A stretch of 64,000 nucleotides of DNA, taken from positions 1 to 64,000 of the forward strand of contig JAEYPA010000183.1 of the NCBI GenBank assembly GCA_023411225.1, read 5' to 3'. Below are positions 8,681 to 18,153 of the stretch, piece by piece (position 1 is the stretch's first letter; every line of letters starts with the position of its first letter). This stretch comes from Bacillota bacterium. GTDB lineage: Bacteria; Bacillota; Clostridia; Lachnospirales; Lachnospiraceae. The notes beneath the pieces are model-generated. The model did not search any database. It was not told where the DNA came from and was given only the letters and a program-made list of their open reading frames with translations. The translations under genes were made by a program, and so were the position numbers.

Positions 8681-9730
8681 TTACTGATATAAAGCTTCTT
8701 TCAGTACTGATAAATTAGAGATCAAACTGTTGATATAGGCATCTTTTGTCATTACACCAGAAACCATGGTATCTAATACATAAACCTTTGCTCCTGTTTC
8801 TTCCGCTATACGGTTAGCTATGTTGGTATCAAATTGTGCTTCAATAAATAGAACTTGAATCTTGTGTCTTTTTATCTCTTCTATTACTTCAGCTATCTCA
8901 CCAGCACTTAATGAAGTCTCACCATCTATATCTATACTATAAGCCACTTCGATTCCAAGACAATTTAAGATATATTCCATTGCATCGTGGAAAATTATAA
9001 CTTGACTCTGAGAGCTTGTTCCCAATTCTTCATATTGTCTCCACACCTTCATAATCCGCTGTTTATAGGCCTTTAAATTCTCTTCATATTGTTCCTCATG
9101 GGCGCTGTCATTGGCAATCAGCTTTCTTGTGATATTCTCCAGTTGTAAGATATATCTGGTTGGATCCATCCAAATATGGCCATTATAGGCGCCGTGGTCA
9201 TGTCCCTCTGTATCATGGTCGGTATCCTCATCGTGACTGTGGTCCACATCCTCTTCATGAGTGTGGTCCATATCTTCTTTCTCATGGGTATGTTCTTCTC
9301 CTTCTAACAGAGATATATTCTCACTAGAGTCAACAATAACCAGATCATTGTAACGGCTTACCACTTCCTCTACATAACTTTCCATATCTCCACCATTTAT
9401 GATCAGCATATCTGCATGTTCAAGCTTCTTCATGTCATTTGTGGTTAGTTGATAATCATGCGGACAACCTACCTGTTGGCTCATAAGGTTTTCTACTGTA
9501 ATTCCCTCTACCCCTTCTGTAAGATTTAAAGCAGCTATATACATCGGATAAAAAGATGTTACAATATTTTGAATCTTTTCCCCTGGCTTATTATTGGAAG
9601 CACCATTGGATGTTGTATCCTCATGTTTCTTAGGAGCATTCACCCCGTAGGTAATCAGAGTGCTGATAGCCGTAATGCCAAACATAATGCCCGCTAGTAA
9701 AATAAGTTTTTTCCCTTTCTTTCTTGCCAT
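8681..9730 (-). CDS. znuA: Zinc ABC transporter substrate-binding protein (ZnuA/AdcA-like)
   Basis: A 349-aa cluster A-I metal-binding protein. Likely metal ligands are His91 (CPHDYQL), His185 (NGHIWMDP), His248 (IFHDAME) and an acidic residue near 297-301. A His/Asp/Glu-rich loop at about 147-180 is typical of zinc-specific members. The N-terminus has one hydrophobic segment (9-30) but no lipobox Cys, so it is probably held by an uncleaved signal anchor rather than lipid, which is uncommon in Firmicutes. It is first in the znuA-znuC-znuB operon. I see no convincing Zur box in the upstream 110 nt. Confidence 0.92.
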   Translation of the reverse strand: MARKKGKKLILLAGIMFGITAISTLITYGVNAPKKHEDTTSNGASNNKPGEKIQNIVTSFYPMYIAALNLTEGVEGITVENLMSQQVGCPHDYQLTTNDMKKLEHADMLIINGGDMESYVEEVVSRYNDLVIVDSSENISLLEGEEHTHEKEDMDHTHEEDVDHSHDEDTDHDTEGHDHGAYNGHIWMDPTRYILQLENITRKLIANDSAHEEQYEENLKAYKQRIMKVWRQYEELGTSSQSQVIIFHDAMEYILNCLGIEVAYSIDIDGETSLSAGEIAEVIEEIKRHKIQVLFIEAQFDTNIANRIAEETGAKVYVLDTMVSGVMTKDAYINSLISNLSVLKEALYQ

Positions 9731-9842
9731 CTTTCTACCCTTTCTTTATATATAAGTATGGTAAATTTCCAATCCACTTCATTACCCTGTTATTTGGAAT
9801 ATTTTTTACCTTTTAGCGTAAAATATTTTCTATCATGCAAAA

Positions 9843-9879
9843 AATCATCTTATTGCAAACGAATTGCAATAAGATGATT
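9843..9879 (-). terminator. Terminator after the DUF368 gene
   Basis: A perfect 16-bp inverted repeat (AATCATCTTATTGCAA) with a 5-nt loop is followed on the minus strand by a T-run. It separates the DUF368 unit from znuA. Confidence 0.9.
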
Positions 9880-9911
9880 ATAATCTAGAACTTATCCATT
9901 GTCAACAAGTG

Positions 9912-10766
9912 TTATTCTCTTCCTAAATAATAAGCAATTACAAACCCAATGGCAAAAGTCATGATACTGCCAAATACATTTCCAAATCCCAATTGTGGCA
10001 TTCTAGCATTCATCAACACGGCAAATGGGGATGCTGTAACCAAACCAAGGATACCACTAAAGGTCAAAGCCTCCCATTTACGAAGGAGTATTTCAATAAT
10101 CTTAGCGATTACAAAGATTCCAATCACCACGCCAATTCCAAATGGGAATAACACAGCTGCTTTGCTAATTAAAGAGTCCCAGTTTCCACTAGACAGTGCT
10201 CTCACAAATTCATTAATATAAGTTAATATTGGTTCATAATATCCCAAGATCATTAAAATCATAGAGCCGCTAACACCTGGAATTACCATGGTAGCCGACG
10301 CGATAACCCCAATAATAAATACCATTAGTAACTGAGTTGGTTCAGTAGATAATTCCACAAAGTTAGCATTTTGCCCCTTCATTAATTGAAGTCCTATAAT
10401 CAGAGCAAAAAAGAAGCAAAAACATAGACCACAACCTACACCAATTTTCTTTCCTTTGAGGCGACCTACAATAGCCTGTAATCCACCAAGAATTAAGCCT
10501 ATAAAAGCAAAGTTTGTCTGCATATTATAGTTATCTAGTAAGATTCCAATAATTTGTGCAAGCCCTACCAGACCGACTACCATTCCCAATAAATACGGAA
10601 GCAGTGTCTTAATACTTTTCTTAAACTGTGAAAATAAATGGGTAACTGCAAAAATAATGTCATCATATATTCCCATGGATACCGCCATGGTACCACCACT
10701 AACTCCGGGAATTATATTGGCTACCCCCATAAACATTCCCTTTAGTACATCTATTAATAATTTCAT
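9912..10766 (-). CDS. popT: DUF368 family undecaprenyl-phosphate transporter (PopT-like)
   Basis: A 284-aa multi-pass membrane protein of the DUF368 family. Two copies of the signature are visible, NIIPGVSGGT at 18-26 and VIPGVSGSM near 165, in keeping with an internal repeat. Established knowledge: DUF368 (PopT) and DedA proteins were identified as carriers that return undecaprenyl phosphate across the membrane for cell-envelope synthesis. The symbol is by family only. GAGG stands 6 nt before the ATG. It follows an Rrf2 regulator by 57 nt on the same strand, so co-transcription is likely. Confidence 0.85.
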   Translation of the reverse strand: MKLLIDVLKGMFMGVANIIPGVSGGTMAVSMGIYDDIIFAVTHLFSQFKKSIKTLLPYLLGMVVGLVGLAQIIGILLDNYNMQTNFAFIGLILGGLQAIVGRLKGKKIGVGCGLCFCFFFALIIGLQLMKGQNANFVELSTEPTQLLMVFIIGVIASATMVIPGVSGSMILMILGYYEPILTYINEFVRALSSGNWDSLISKAAVLFPFGIGVVIGIFVIAKIIEILLRKWEALTFSGILGLVTASPFAVLMNARMPQLGFGNVFGSIMTFAIGFVIAYYLGRE

Positions 10767-10823
10767 CGCTTACCTCACACTTTTTCATTCTCATACGTTA
10801 CTATTATTCATTTTAATCAAAAC

Positions 10824-11270
10824 CTAAATATAATATTCTAATGTTTTCTCTTTTTGGATGCTTTCACTCTTCTTTACAATATCATCCAGAGTTACTCCTT
10901 CCAATACATTTATAATCTGTTCCCACATTTTGTTCCAAACTGGTCTTGTGCTGCAGCAGGAAGGATCCATTCCACATTCTGCTTCTCCCTGTAAACAATC
11001 CAATAAAATCATATTGTTCTCTACTGCGTCTAGAATCTCATATATTGTAATAGATTCCGATGCTTTGGCCAGTTTATATCCACCATTGGCCCCTCTTGTA
11101 CTAAGTATCAACTTTTTTCTCCGTAGTGCAGCCACAATTTGTTCCAAATATTTTTCTGAAAGCTGTCTTCTAGTTGCAATATTCTTTATACTCTCCACCC
11201 CATCTTGGGAATGAATTGCAAGATCTGTCATTGCTTCAATCGCATAGATCCCTTTGGTTGATATTTTCAT
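10824..11270 (-). CDS. Rrf2 family transcriptional regulator
   Basis: A 148-aa Rrf2 protein with an N-terminal winged helix (MKISTKGIYAIEAM, then LSEKYLEQIVAALRRKKLI and GANGGYKLA). Cys92, Cys99 and Cys105/106 are spaced much like the Fe-S ligands of IscR (92, 98, 104). It may therefore bind an Fe-S cluster and sense iron, sulfur or redox state. CymR-like cysteine regulators lack this cluster. No isc/suf genes are nearby. The likely operon partner is the DUF368 gene, an unusual pairing. The divergent ECF S component upstream could also be a target. Confidence 0.9.
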   Translation of the reverse strand: MKISTKGIYAIEAMTDLAIHSQDGVESIKNIATRRQLSEKYLEQIVAALRRKKLILSTRGANGGYKLAKASESITIYEILDAVENNMILLDCLQGEAECGMDPSCCSTRPVWNKMWEQIINVLEGVTLDDIVKKSESIQKEKTLEYYI

Positions 11271-11490
11271 ATTTACGCCATCCTATCTTCCATCTGGTTT
11301 AAACTGATTTTCCTTGTAAAACAACTATTTTATTATATCCTTTATCTAGAAAAATATCTAGTACCTATAATTTACAGATTGGCACTGTTAATTATATTAA
11401 AACTGGTTCTTTTAACAATACCAGATTAAGTGTAGTATAAGAACAACATTTACATAACAAACTATTTTATTATTCTGGGGAGGAATTTAT

Positions 11491-12054
11491 ATGACATCTC
11501 AAAAAAATCTAAAACTTGTAATCGGCGCCATGTTTACTGCCTTATGCTTTATTTGCACTGTATTCATACCAATACCTTCCATTAAGGGGTATACTAATCT
11601 TGGCGACGGAATGGTAATTCTATCAGGCATTTTACTTGGACCACTTTATGGTGGTATGGCTGCTGGAATCGGTTCTATGTTTGCTGACTTATTCTTAGGA
11701 TATACTTCATACGCTATTGCCACGCTACTTATTAAATCAACTGCAGCAATTGCTGCTTGGTTGATATATAAAGGGGTTAGTAATATAACTAAGAAACCCC
11801 TAATACGCGTTATCTCTGTATCCCTAGGGGGTATAGGTACAGGAATTGTAGTAACTTCGTGTTATTTTTTATATGATATGTCTGTCATGGGCCTTGGAAT
11901 GAGTGCTGCTGCCGGAATTCCAGGGAATCTGGTACAGAATTTCTTTGGTATTTTGATTTCTACCATCATGTTTCCTGTGCTTTACCGTATCCCTACAGTT
12001 CGTAATTTTTCTCAATCTATCTACCCAGCAGAAAGAAAAGTGAGAATGAAATGA
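11491..12054 (+). CDS. ECF transporter S component
   Basis: A 187-aa membrane protein with about six helices that matches the ECF substrate-binding S components (ECF-RibU_trS-like). The GYTNLGDGMVILSGILLGP segment is followed by a Gly/Ala-rich helix and LGYTSYAIATLLIKS. S components capture vitamins or precursors and share a common EcfAAT energising module, which is not in the window. The GYxNLGDG form is common in members with HMP, pyridoxine or related specificity, but the substrate cannot be fixed here. A strong GGGGAGG precedes the ATG. The upstream 220 nt contain no riboswitch I recognise. Confidence 0.82.
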   Translation: MTSQKNLKLVIGAMFTALCFICTVFIPIPSIKGYTNLGDGMVILSGILLGPLYGGMAAGIGSMFADLFLGYTSYAIATLLIKSTAAIAAWLIYKGVSNITKKPLIRVISVSLGGIGTGIVVTSCYFLYDMSVMGLGMSAAAGIPGNLVQNFFGILISTIMFPVLYRIPTVRNFSQSIYPAERKVRMK

Positions 12055-12063
12055 CTTTACATC

Positions 12064-12096
12064 AAAAAACTGTCCCTAAATCAGAGACAGTTTTTT
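12064..12096. terminator. Bidirectional terminator overlapping a stop codon
   Basis: AAAAAACTGTC pairs with GACAGTTTTTT across an 11-nt loop. It lies between convergent genes, and the last codons and stop of the receiver-domain gene sit inside the hairpin. Confidence 0.85.
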
Positions 12097-12468
12097 TAAT
12101 TCATTTTGAAATTTCTGAGGATCAATAGGCTTGCCCGCATAAGCAATGCAACCAAGCTGAAACGCCTTTTGCACATTACGACCATCTGTTAATGCAGTGG
12201 TCATAATAACCTTACTTCTGTTATTCTCCAGTATCTTTGCGTCTTCCTCTAACTTTCTTATCTGTTTTAGGGCTTCATACCCATCCAGCTCTGGCATCAT
12301 GATATCCAGACAAATGAGATCATAAGGCTCCCCATCCTCAATAGCTATCAAAACAGCCTCAATGGCTTCCATCCCATCTACTGTAATATCACATTTTCCA
12401 TATTGTTCTAACATACGAAGCATAAAGCTTCTACTGGCAAAATCATCCTCAGCAATTAATATTTTCAC
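12076..12468 (-). CDS. Stand-alone response-regulator receiver domain (CheY-like)
   Basis: A 130-aa single-domain receiver with acidic pocket AEDD (7-9), phospho-acceptor Asp in LICLDIMMPELDG, the conserved Thr in MTTAL and the Lys in AGKPID. There is no output domain, so it must act through a partner kinase or target protein. The start is GTG with GGGGA about 8 nt upstream. It follows hisC by 27 nt in the same direction; a functional link to amino-acid synthesis is not obvious. Confidence 0.9.
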   Translation of the reverse strand: MKILIAEDDFASRSFMLRMLEQYGKCDITVDGMEAIEAVLIAIEDGEPYDLICLDIMMPELDGYEALKQIRKLEEDAKILENNRSKVIMTTALTDGRNVQKAFQLGCIAYAGKPIDPQKFQNELKKLSLI

Positions 12469-12495
12469 ACAGGTTCCCCCTTATCTCTGTCTCTA

Positions 12496-13554
12496 CTACT
12501 GAGACTGATACTCCTTTATGGCCACAATCAAACGGTCCATTTCCTCATCGGTACCTATGCTGATTCTTAAGTAATTCATAATCCTTGCTGTGTCAAAATG
12601 ACGTACATAAATATGTTGCTCCCGTAGCCACAAAAATAAATCATTACAATCAAGAGCTGGATGTGTAGCAAATAAAAAGTTTGCCTTAGAATCCGCTATC
12701 ACAAAACCAAGTCTTTCTAATTCCCTCTTCGTCCTATCTCTAGTACCGATAATTTTATTAATATTACCGTAGAAATGATCCTTATCCTTCACTGCTTCAA
12801 CCCCTGCCAAAAGAGAGGTTGTATTCAATGTATAGGAATTTATGGAATACTTCACATCATTAATGGCCTTAATCAAATCCGGATTTCCCATACAGTACCC
12901 AATACGGATACCAGCCATAGAGCGAGATTTACTAAAAGTTTGAACCACCAGCAAATTCTCATATTTATTAATTAGCTTGATTGCAGATTCCCCGCCAAAG
13001 TCAATGTATGCTTCATCCACAATAACTACCACATCCTGATTATGCTTTAAAATATCTTCGATAAAAGTAAGGGGTTCGCATATGGAGGTTGGAGCATTAG
13101 GATTGGCAATGACTACCCCTCCATTTTCTTTATAGTAGTCCTCCTTACAAATTCTGAAGCTCTCGTCTAATGGAATCTGTTCATATGGAATTCGATGAAC
13201 ATTGGCCCAAACGTCATAGAAGGAATAAGTAATGTCTGGAAATAAAATAGGTTTCTTACTATTAAAAAACGTCATAAATGCTGTAGAAAGAACATCATCT
13301 GACCCAACGCCTACAAATACTTGATTCCTTTCCAGTCCATAAAACTCTGCCAACACACTTACCAAAGAATTGCATAGAGGATCTGGATACAATCGGAGTC
13401 TGTCTACATCCATATTTTCAATTATTTCTTTCACTCCTGGTGCAGGAGGATACGGATTCTCATTGGTGTTCAGTTTGATTATATCTGATATATTAGGTTG
13501 TTCTCCCGGAACATAGGGCTCCACCTTACGTATATTGGCTTCCCATGGTTTCAT
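12496..13554 (-). CDS. hisC: Histidinol-phosphate aminotransferase
   Basis: A 352-aa PLP-dependent class I/II aminotransferase that converts imidazole acetol phosphate to histidinol phosphate. Evidence includes KLNTNENPYPP, RLYPDP, VGVGSDDVL, the Asp-Ala-Tyr strand VIVDEAYIDF and the PLP lysine in TFSKSRSMAGIRIG. Length is normal. It follows the other aminotransferase gene by 47 nt. The rest of the his pathway is absent from the window, so a broader aromatic aminotransferase role is possible. Confidence 0.9.
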   Translation of the reverse strand: MKPWEANIRKVEPYVPGEQPNISDIIKLNTNENPYPPAPGVKEIIENMDVDRLRLYPDPLCNSLVSVLAEFYGLERNQVFVGVGSDDVLSTAFMTFFNSKKPILFPDITYSFYDVWANVHRIPYEQIPLDESFRICKEDYYKENGGVVIANPNAPTSICEPLTFIEDILKHNQDVVVIVDEAYIDFGGESAIKLINKYENLLVVQTFSKSRSMAGIRIGYCMGNPDLIKAINDVKYSINSYTLNTTSLLAGVEAVKDKDHFYGNINKIIGTRDRTKRELERLGFVIADSKANFLFATHPALDCNDLFLWLREQHIYVRHFDTARIMNYLRISIGTDEEMDRLIVAIKEYQSQ

Positions 13555-13601
13555 TTCATCATTCCTCTCTCTTACTCTGGCACATTATGTATAACCGAAT
13601 A

Positions 13602-14789
13602 CTAACCTAAGTAATCCTTTGCCAGCTTCTCAAATGCACCTAAAGATCTCTTAATCATATCATAATCGACGCAGTATGCAATACGTACATAGCCAGGGCA
13701 ACCAAAGGCAGAACCTGGAACAATAAGAAGGTTATACTTCTTTGCAGCCTGAGCAAAGGCCTTATCATCTGGTTCTAAACTCTTAACAAAGAGATAGAAA
13801 GCACCCTGTGGCTTTACACAGGAATATCCAAGCTTTAATAAACCATTGTAGAAAAGCTCACGGTTACGATTGTAAACTTCCACATCCACTTCAGCATCTA
13901 TGCACCTTGCAACTACTTTTTGAATCAAAGATGGTGCATTAACAAAGCCTAGGATTCGGTTTGCCACATTAGCTGCACCAAACACATCCTCATAATCATC
14001 CACTTCATTTGGAATTACCAAATATCCGATACGCTCTCCAGGAAGTGACAAGGACTTGCTGTAGGAATAACATACAATTGTATTGTTATAATACTTGGTA
14101 AGGTAAGGAACCTCAACGCCATCATAAGCCAGTTCTCGATATGGCTCATCAGACAAAAGATAAATGGTTGTTCCAAATTCCTTCTCTTTGTCTTCCAACA
14201 CTTTTGCAATAGCCTTAATGGTAGTTTCTGAGTACACCACACCAGTTGGATTATTAGGCGTATTCACTATAACTGCCTTAGTATTTACTGTTAAAGCGGC
14301 ACGAAGACCTTCTATATCAGGTTGAAAGCTTGTTGTATCTGGAGCAACCGCAATCAAATTGCAATCATAGTTAGAAACATAGTTCTTATACTCACCAAAG
14401 TATGGAGCAAAAGTTACTACCTCTTCCCCTGGGTTTAGCAAAGTCTTTAAAATAACATTAAGACCACCGGCAGCACCTACAGTCATAATGATATTATTGC
14501 TAGAAAAATTGGTCTCAAACTTCCTGTTTAAGGATTCAGCAATGGTATTACGGACACTTTCATATCCGGAATTTACCATATAACCATGAACCTCCATGGA
14601 ATTCTCTGAATTCAAAATATCAATAATCGCCTGTTTTACTTGCTTCGGAGGCTCTACACTTGGATTACCTATACTAAAATCATAGACATTCTCAGCACCA
14701 AACTGAGCAGCCATCTTTTCTCCTTCTTCAAACATAGCACGAATTATACTACTGTTGGCCACAAGCCCTTTCATCTTATCAGCAATCAT
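13602..14789 (-). CDS. Aspartate-type PLP aminotransferase
   Basis: A 395-aa class I aminotransferase. Visible motifs are YDFSIGNPSVEPP, NTPNNPTGVVY, the SDEPYRELAY strand, the PLP lysine in SYSKSLSLPGERIGY and the C-terminal substrate arginine in YVRIAYC. Members use aspartate or related amino acids as donors; exact specificity cannot be read from sequence. AAGGAAGGG precedes the ATG. It heads an apparent unit with hisC and a receiver-domain gene. Confidence 0.87.
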   Translation of the reverse strand: MIADKMKGLVANSSIIRAMFEEGEKMAAQFGAENVYDFSIGNPSVEPPKQVKQAIIDILNSENSMEVHGYMVNSGYESVRNTIAESLNRKFETNFSSNNIIMTVGAAGGLNVILKTLLNPGEEVVTFAPYFGEYKNYVSNYDCNLIAVAPDTTSFQPDIEGLRAALTVNTKAVIVNTPNNPTGVVYSETTIKAIAKVLEDKEKEFGTTIYLLSDEPYRELAYDGVEVPYLTKYYNNTIVCYSYSKSLSLPGERIGYLVIPNEVDDYEDVFGAANVANRILGFVNAPSLIQKVVARCIDAEVDVEVYNRNRELFYNGLLKLGYSCVKPQGAFYLFVKSLEPDDKAFAQAAKKYNLLIVPGSAFGCPGYVRIAYCVDYDMIKRSLGAFEKLAKDYLG

Positions 14790-14963
14790 CTTTACCCTTC
14801 CTTTCTTTTACCTAGTTTCCTTCATTCTCACTACCTGCCTAAGGTGAGAGTCTTATCTTCTTTCAAGATAAATAATACCAAATTATACCTTTCACCTAGT
14901 ATACACATTGACCTTCTAGTTTTCAAGTATTAATAGAAACATGGACTTTCTACGATTGAAATA

Positions 14964-14995
14964 AGCACTAGGGTACAGCAATACTCCCTAGTGCT
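14964..14995. terminator. Terminator-like hairpin after the liv operon
   Basis: A perfect 10-bp stem (AGCACTAGGG/CCCTAGTGCT) has a five-T run on the plus side and a broken T-tract on the minus side. Position suggests it ends the minus-strand liv unit. Confidence 0.65.
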
Positions 14996-15022
14996 TTTTG
15001 ATAAAACATTACCATACAACTT

Positions 15023-15643
15023 TTACTTTAATTTAATATCTAGATATGACTTAATTATTTCCACACCTTTTTCAAAACTTAAAGAGCTGGTATTGACACA
15101 AAGGTCATAATTTTCTGCATTATTCCAATGAGTACCAGTAAAATACTCATAGTAGGCAGCCCTTCTCTTATCTATGGAAATAATCTTCTTCTCTAGCTCT
15201 TTGCGGTCCTCTCCATACATCTCCTCTAAACGATCAATGCATGCTTTCAACGGTGCATGAACAAACACACGAATCACATTATCCATGTCCTTTAGTATAT
15301 AATCTGCACAGCGCCCAACAATTACACAGGATTCACTCTCCGCCAGCTGACGAATTACCTTAGCTTGGTAATTGAACAGATTATCATTGGAAATAAAATC
15401 TTCGCTATCAGGTGGAATCAATTCTCCCTTATAAGTCTTCTTAACGATTTTGTATAAAAGACTATTCTTTACCTGTTCATCAGCTTTGGCAAACAACTGC
15501 TCATTGATGCCACTCTGATCGGATGCCATACGAAGCAATTCCCTGTCATAATAGCCAATTCCTAATTCCTTGGCCAGCATTTGTCCCATAGTACGTCCGC
15601 CACTTCCATAACCTCGGGTAATAGTAATCACATAATTCTTCAT
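15023..15643 (-). CDS. Cytidylate kinase-like family protein (copy 1)
   Basis: A 206-aa P-loop protein of the Cytidylate_kin2 type. The nucleotide loop is TRGYGSGGRTMGQ, followed by GIGYYDRELLRMA, VIVGRCADYIL and the IDKRRAAYYEYFTG lid segment. Canonical CMP kinase is shorter in the lid and is normally a separate housekeeping gene; the substrate of this subgroup is not established. It lies 11 nt after livF in the same direction, so it is probably co-transcribed with the liv transporter. A paralogue lies near 37.5 kb. Confidence 0.82.
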   Translation of the reverse strand: MKNYVITITRGYGSGGRTMGQMLAKELGIGYYDRELLRMASDQSGINEQLFAKADEQVKNSLLYKIVKKTYKGELIPPDSEDFISNDNLFNYQAKVIRQLAESESCVIVGRCADYILKDMDNVIRVFVHAPLKACIDRLEEMYGEDRKELEKKIISIDKRRAAYYEYFTGTHWNNAENYDLCVNTSSLSFEKGVEIIKSYLDIKLK

Positions 15644-15654
15644 ACTTACGCCTC

Positions 15655-16365
15655 CTATTCTCCCAAATAAGCTTTTTTTACTGAAGCATTATTCATCATT
15701 TCCTTGGCATCACCAGAAAGAACAATTTTCCCAGTTTCTAATACATATGCACGATTAGCAATCTCTAATGCTTTCTTTGCATTCTGCTCTACCAATAGAA
15801 CAGTAGTTCCACTTGCACTAATTTCTTTTATTATATCAAAGATTTCACTAACGAAAATTGGAGAAAGTCCCATGGATGGTTCATCCATAAGGATTATTCT
15901 TGGCTTTGACATCAGTGCTCGGCCAATTGCAAGCATCTGCTGTTCCCCACCACTCAAAGTTCCTCCTGTCTGGTTTTTTCTCTCTTCCAAACGTGGGAAT
16001 CTCTTATACACCATCTTAAGAGAATCCTCAATTTCTTTCTGGTTTGTTCTTGTAAATGCACCCATACGAAGATTTTCTAATACTGTTAATTCTGCAAAAA
16101 TACGCCTGCCTTCTGGAACATGTGCCATTCCCATAGATACAATCTTATGGGCTGGTACCTTTGTCAATTCCTTACCATTGTATACAATAGAGCCTTTTTT
16201 GGCATTTACCAATCCGGTAATTGTATGTAAGGTTGTTGTCTTACCAGCACCATTGGCACCTATTAGGGCAATAACCTCACCTTCATTAACTTCAAAGGAT
16301 ATACCTTTAATTGCCTGAATTACTCCGTAATAAACTTCCAAATCTTTTACAGTTAATAAACTCAT
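15655..16365 (-). CDS. livF: Branched-chain amino-acid ABC transporter ATPase LivF
   Basis: A 236-aa ABC ATPase with Walker A GANGAGKTT, signature LSGGEQQMLAIGRAL, Walker B IILMDEPSMGLSP and the LVEQNAKKAL switch region typical of LivF. It pairs with LivG to drive import through LivHM. AGGAGG precedes its ATG, and it starts 9 nt after the livG stop. Confidence 0.94.
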   Translation of the reverse strand: MSLLTVKDLEVYYGVIQAIKGISFEVNEGEVIALIGANGAGKTTTLHTITGLVNAKKGSIVYNGKELTKVPAHKIVSMGMAHVPEGRRIFAELTVLENLRMGAFTRTNQKEIEDSLKMVYKRFPRLEERKNQTGGTLSGGEQQMLAIGRALMSKPRIILMDEPSMGLSPIFVSEIFDIIKEISASGTTVLLVEQNAKKALEIANRAYVLETGKIVLSGDAKEMMNNASVKKAYLGE

Positions 16366-16374
16366 GGCAACCTC

Positions 16375-17130
16375 CTATTCTCCTAAATATGCAGTAATTA
16401 CTGCTGGGTCGTTTAATACCTCCTCTGGTTTACCTGCAGTCAGCACTGTACCAAAATTAAGTACAGTAATCTCCTCACAAATTCCAGAAACAAGATTCAT
16501 ATCATGTTCGATAAGTAGGATTGTTACATCAAATTTATCACGAACTAAACGTATGGTATCCATAAGTTCTAATGTTTCATTTGGATTCATACCTGCAGCA
16601 GGCTCATCTAATAGTAACAGTTTTGGCTCAGTAGCAAGTGCTCTGGCAATCTCCAATTTTCTTTGCTTACCATAAGGTAGATTACTTGCTAATACATCGG
16701 CATAACCATCCAGACCAAATACTTGAAGAATCTCCATGGCCTTAGTATCCATAGTGGACTCCTTTTTCAACACTGGAAACTTCAATACACCTGCAAACAT
16801 GCTATATGGATGTTTATTATAAAAACCAACTTTAACATTATCTAATACTGTCATCTTTCCAAACAGACGAATATTCTGAAAGGTTCTTGCAATACCATTA
16901 TGACAAATGGTATGTGGTTTCATTCCCACTACACTTTTTCCATCTAGATGAATAGAACCATCTGTTGGCTTGTATACACCAGTAAGAAGATTAAAGATAG
17001 TTGTCTTTCCGGCCCCATTTGGTCCAATTAGACCATATAACGCACCTTTTTCAATAGATACATTGAATTTATCTACTGCTCGTAACCCACCAAAGGAGAT
17101 ACCTAGATTCTTTACCTCTAATAATGCCAT
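16375..17130 (-). CDS. livG: Branched-chain amino-acid ABC transporter ATPase LivG
   Basis: A 251-aa ABC ATPase: Walker A GPNGAGKTT, the LivG-type GIARTFQNIRLF block, Walker B LLLLDEPAAGMNP and switch LIEHDMNLV. The signature here is LPYGKQRKLEIARAL, which is normal for LivG. GGAGGAGG precedes the ATG, and it starts 2 nt after the livM stop. Confidence 0.94.
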   Translation of the reverse strand: MALLEVKNLGISFGGLRAVDKFNVSIEKGALYGLIGPNGAGKTTIFNLLTGVYKPTDGSIHLDGKSVVGMKPHTICHNGIARTFQNIRLFGKMTVLDNVKVGFYNKHPYSMFAGVLKFPVLKKESTMDTKAMEILQVFGLDGYADVLASNLPYGKQRKLEIARALATEPKLLLLDEPAAGMNPNETLELMDTIRLVRDKFDVTILLIEHDMNLVSGICEEITVLNFGTVLTAGKPEEVLNDPAVITAYLGE

Positions 17131-17132
17131 AT

Positions 17133-18143
17133 CTATGCCTCCTCCCTTTTCTTCTTAAATTTTAACTTTGAGAAGCTTGGAAGCTTTCCACTATCCGTTA
17201 AGCGTTTTTTCAATTTAGAATGGTTAAAAATCATAATAATAATTAATGCCAGAGAATAAATAAGCATACGGTAATCACCGATTACACGTAACATCTCAGG
17301 TAATAATACTATTACTATAACTGAAATAATGGAACCTTTTATACTACCCAGTCCACCTAAAACAGCTATCAATAGAATGTTGATGGACATATTGTAATCA
17401 AAATAGCTTGGCTTAATAATATTTAAGTTATGTGCATAAATTACGCCTGCTACACCTGCAAAAAATGCGGAAATAACAAAAGTAATGATTTTAATCTTAT
17501 TAATTGGAACGCCGGTTGCCTCAGCAGCAATCTCATTATCACGTACAGCACGAATGGCACGACCAAGTCTTGTCTTGATCAGACAGGACATAAAGATAAC
17601 GCATACTACGACAATAATGTATATAAACAGATAATGTTGTTTACTGGTATAGTAAGTCGAATTCTTAAGTCCCTGAGGTCCACCGGTAATGTTTTCCATA
17701 TAGTTGAAAATGGATTTTATAATTTCACCTAAAGCAAGAGTTACAATAGCAAGATAATCCCCACTTAATCTGATTACAGCAAGTCTAAAGAAGAAACTTA
17801 AGATTGCCGCACAGATTCCACCTGCAAGCATAGCAACCATAATGGATGGGAACCAACCCAAGTTCAAATTTAAAGTGATTAAGGAGCTGATATAGGCTCC
17901 ACAGGACATAAATGCCGCATGTCCTAAAGTAAGTTCACCTAAGAAACCACTAATCAGATTAAGAGAAACCGTTAGTATCACATAATAGCCAAGCTGTGGC
18001 AGTAAATTTATGTACTGACGATTTAAAACTCCCATTTCCACAAGAAGAATTAGAAGAACTCCAATTGCTGTCGCAATTACAGTATTTTTTATTATGCTAA
18101 TAAATAATCTTTTTCTATTATTTTTATAAATATTAGTATCCAC
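17133..18143 (-). CDS. livM: Branched-chain amino-acid ABC transporter permease LivM
   Basis: A 336-aa permease with about eight to ten helices. LGHAAFMSCGAYISSL and the coupling segment TRLGRAIRAVRDNEIAAEATG are characteristic of LivM. The start is GTG with AGGTGG 6 nt upstream. The C-terminus ends in a basic Lys/Arg-rich tail. It sits between livH and livG with only a few bases on each side. Confidence 0.93.
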   Translation of the reverse strand: MDTNIYKNNRKRLFISIIKNTVIATAIGVLLILLVEMGVLNRQYINLLPQLGYYVILTVSLNLISGFLGELTLGHAAFMSCGAYISSLITLNLNLGWFPSIMVAMLAGGICAAILSFFFRLAVIRLSGDYLAIVTLALGEIIKSIFNYMENITGGPQGLKNSTYYTSKQHYLFIYIIVVVCVIFMSCLIKTRLGRAIRAVRDNEIAAEATGVPINKIKIITFVISAFFAGVAGVIYAHNLNIIKPSYFDYNMSINILLIAVLGGLGSIKGSIISVIVIVLLPEMLRVIGDYRMLIYSLALIIIMIFNHSKLKKRLTDSGKLPSFSKLKFKKKREEA

Positions 18144-18153
18144 GTTCTTCCAC

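Noticed and set aside
9731..9842. Zur or Fur box upstream of znuA
   Set aside because: I looked for a TCGTAATNATTACGA-type palindrome and found none good enough to report.
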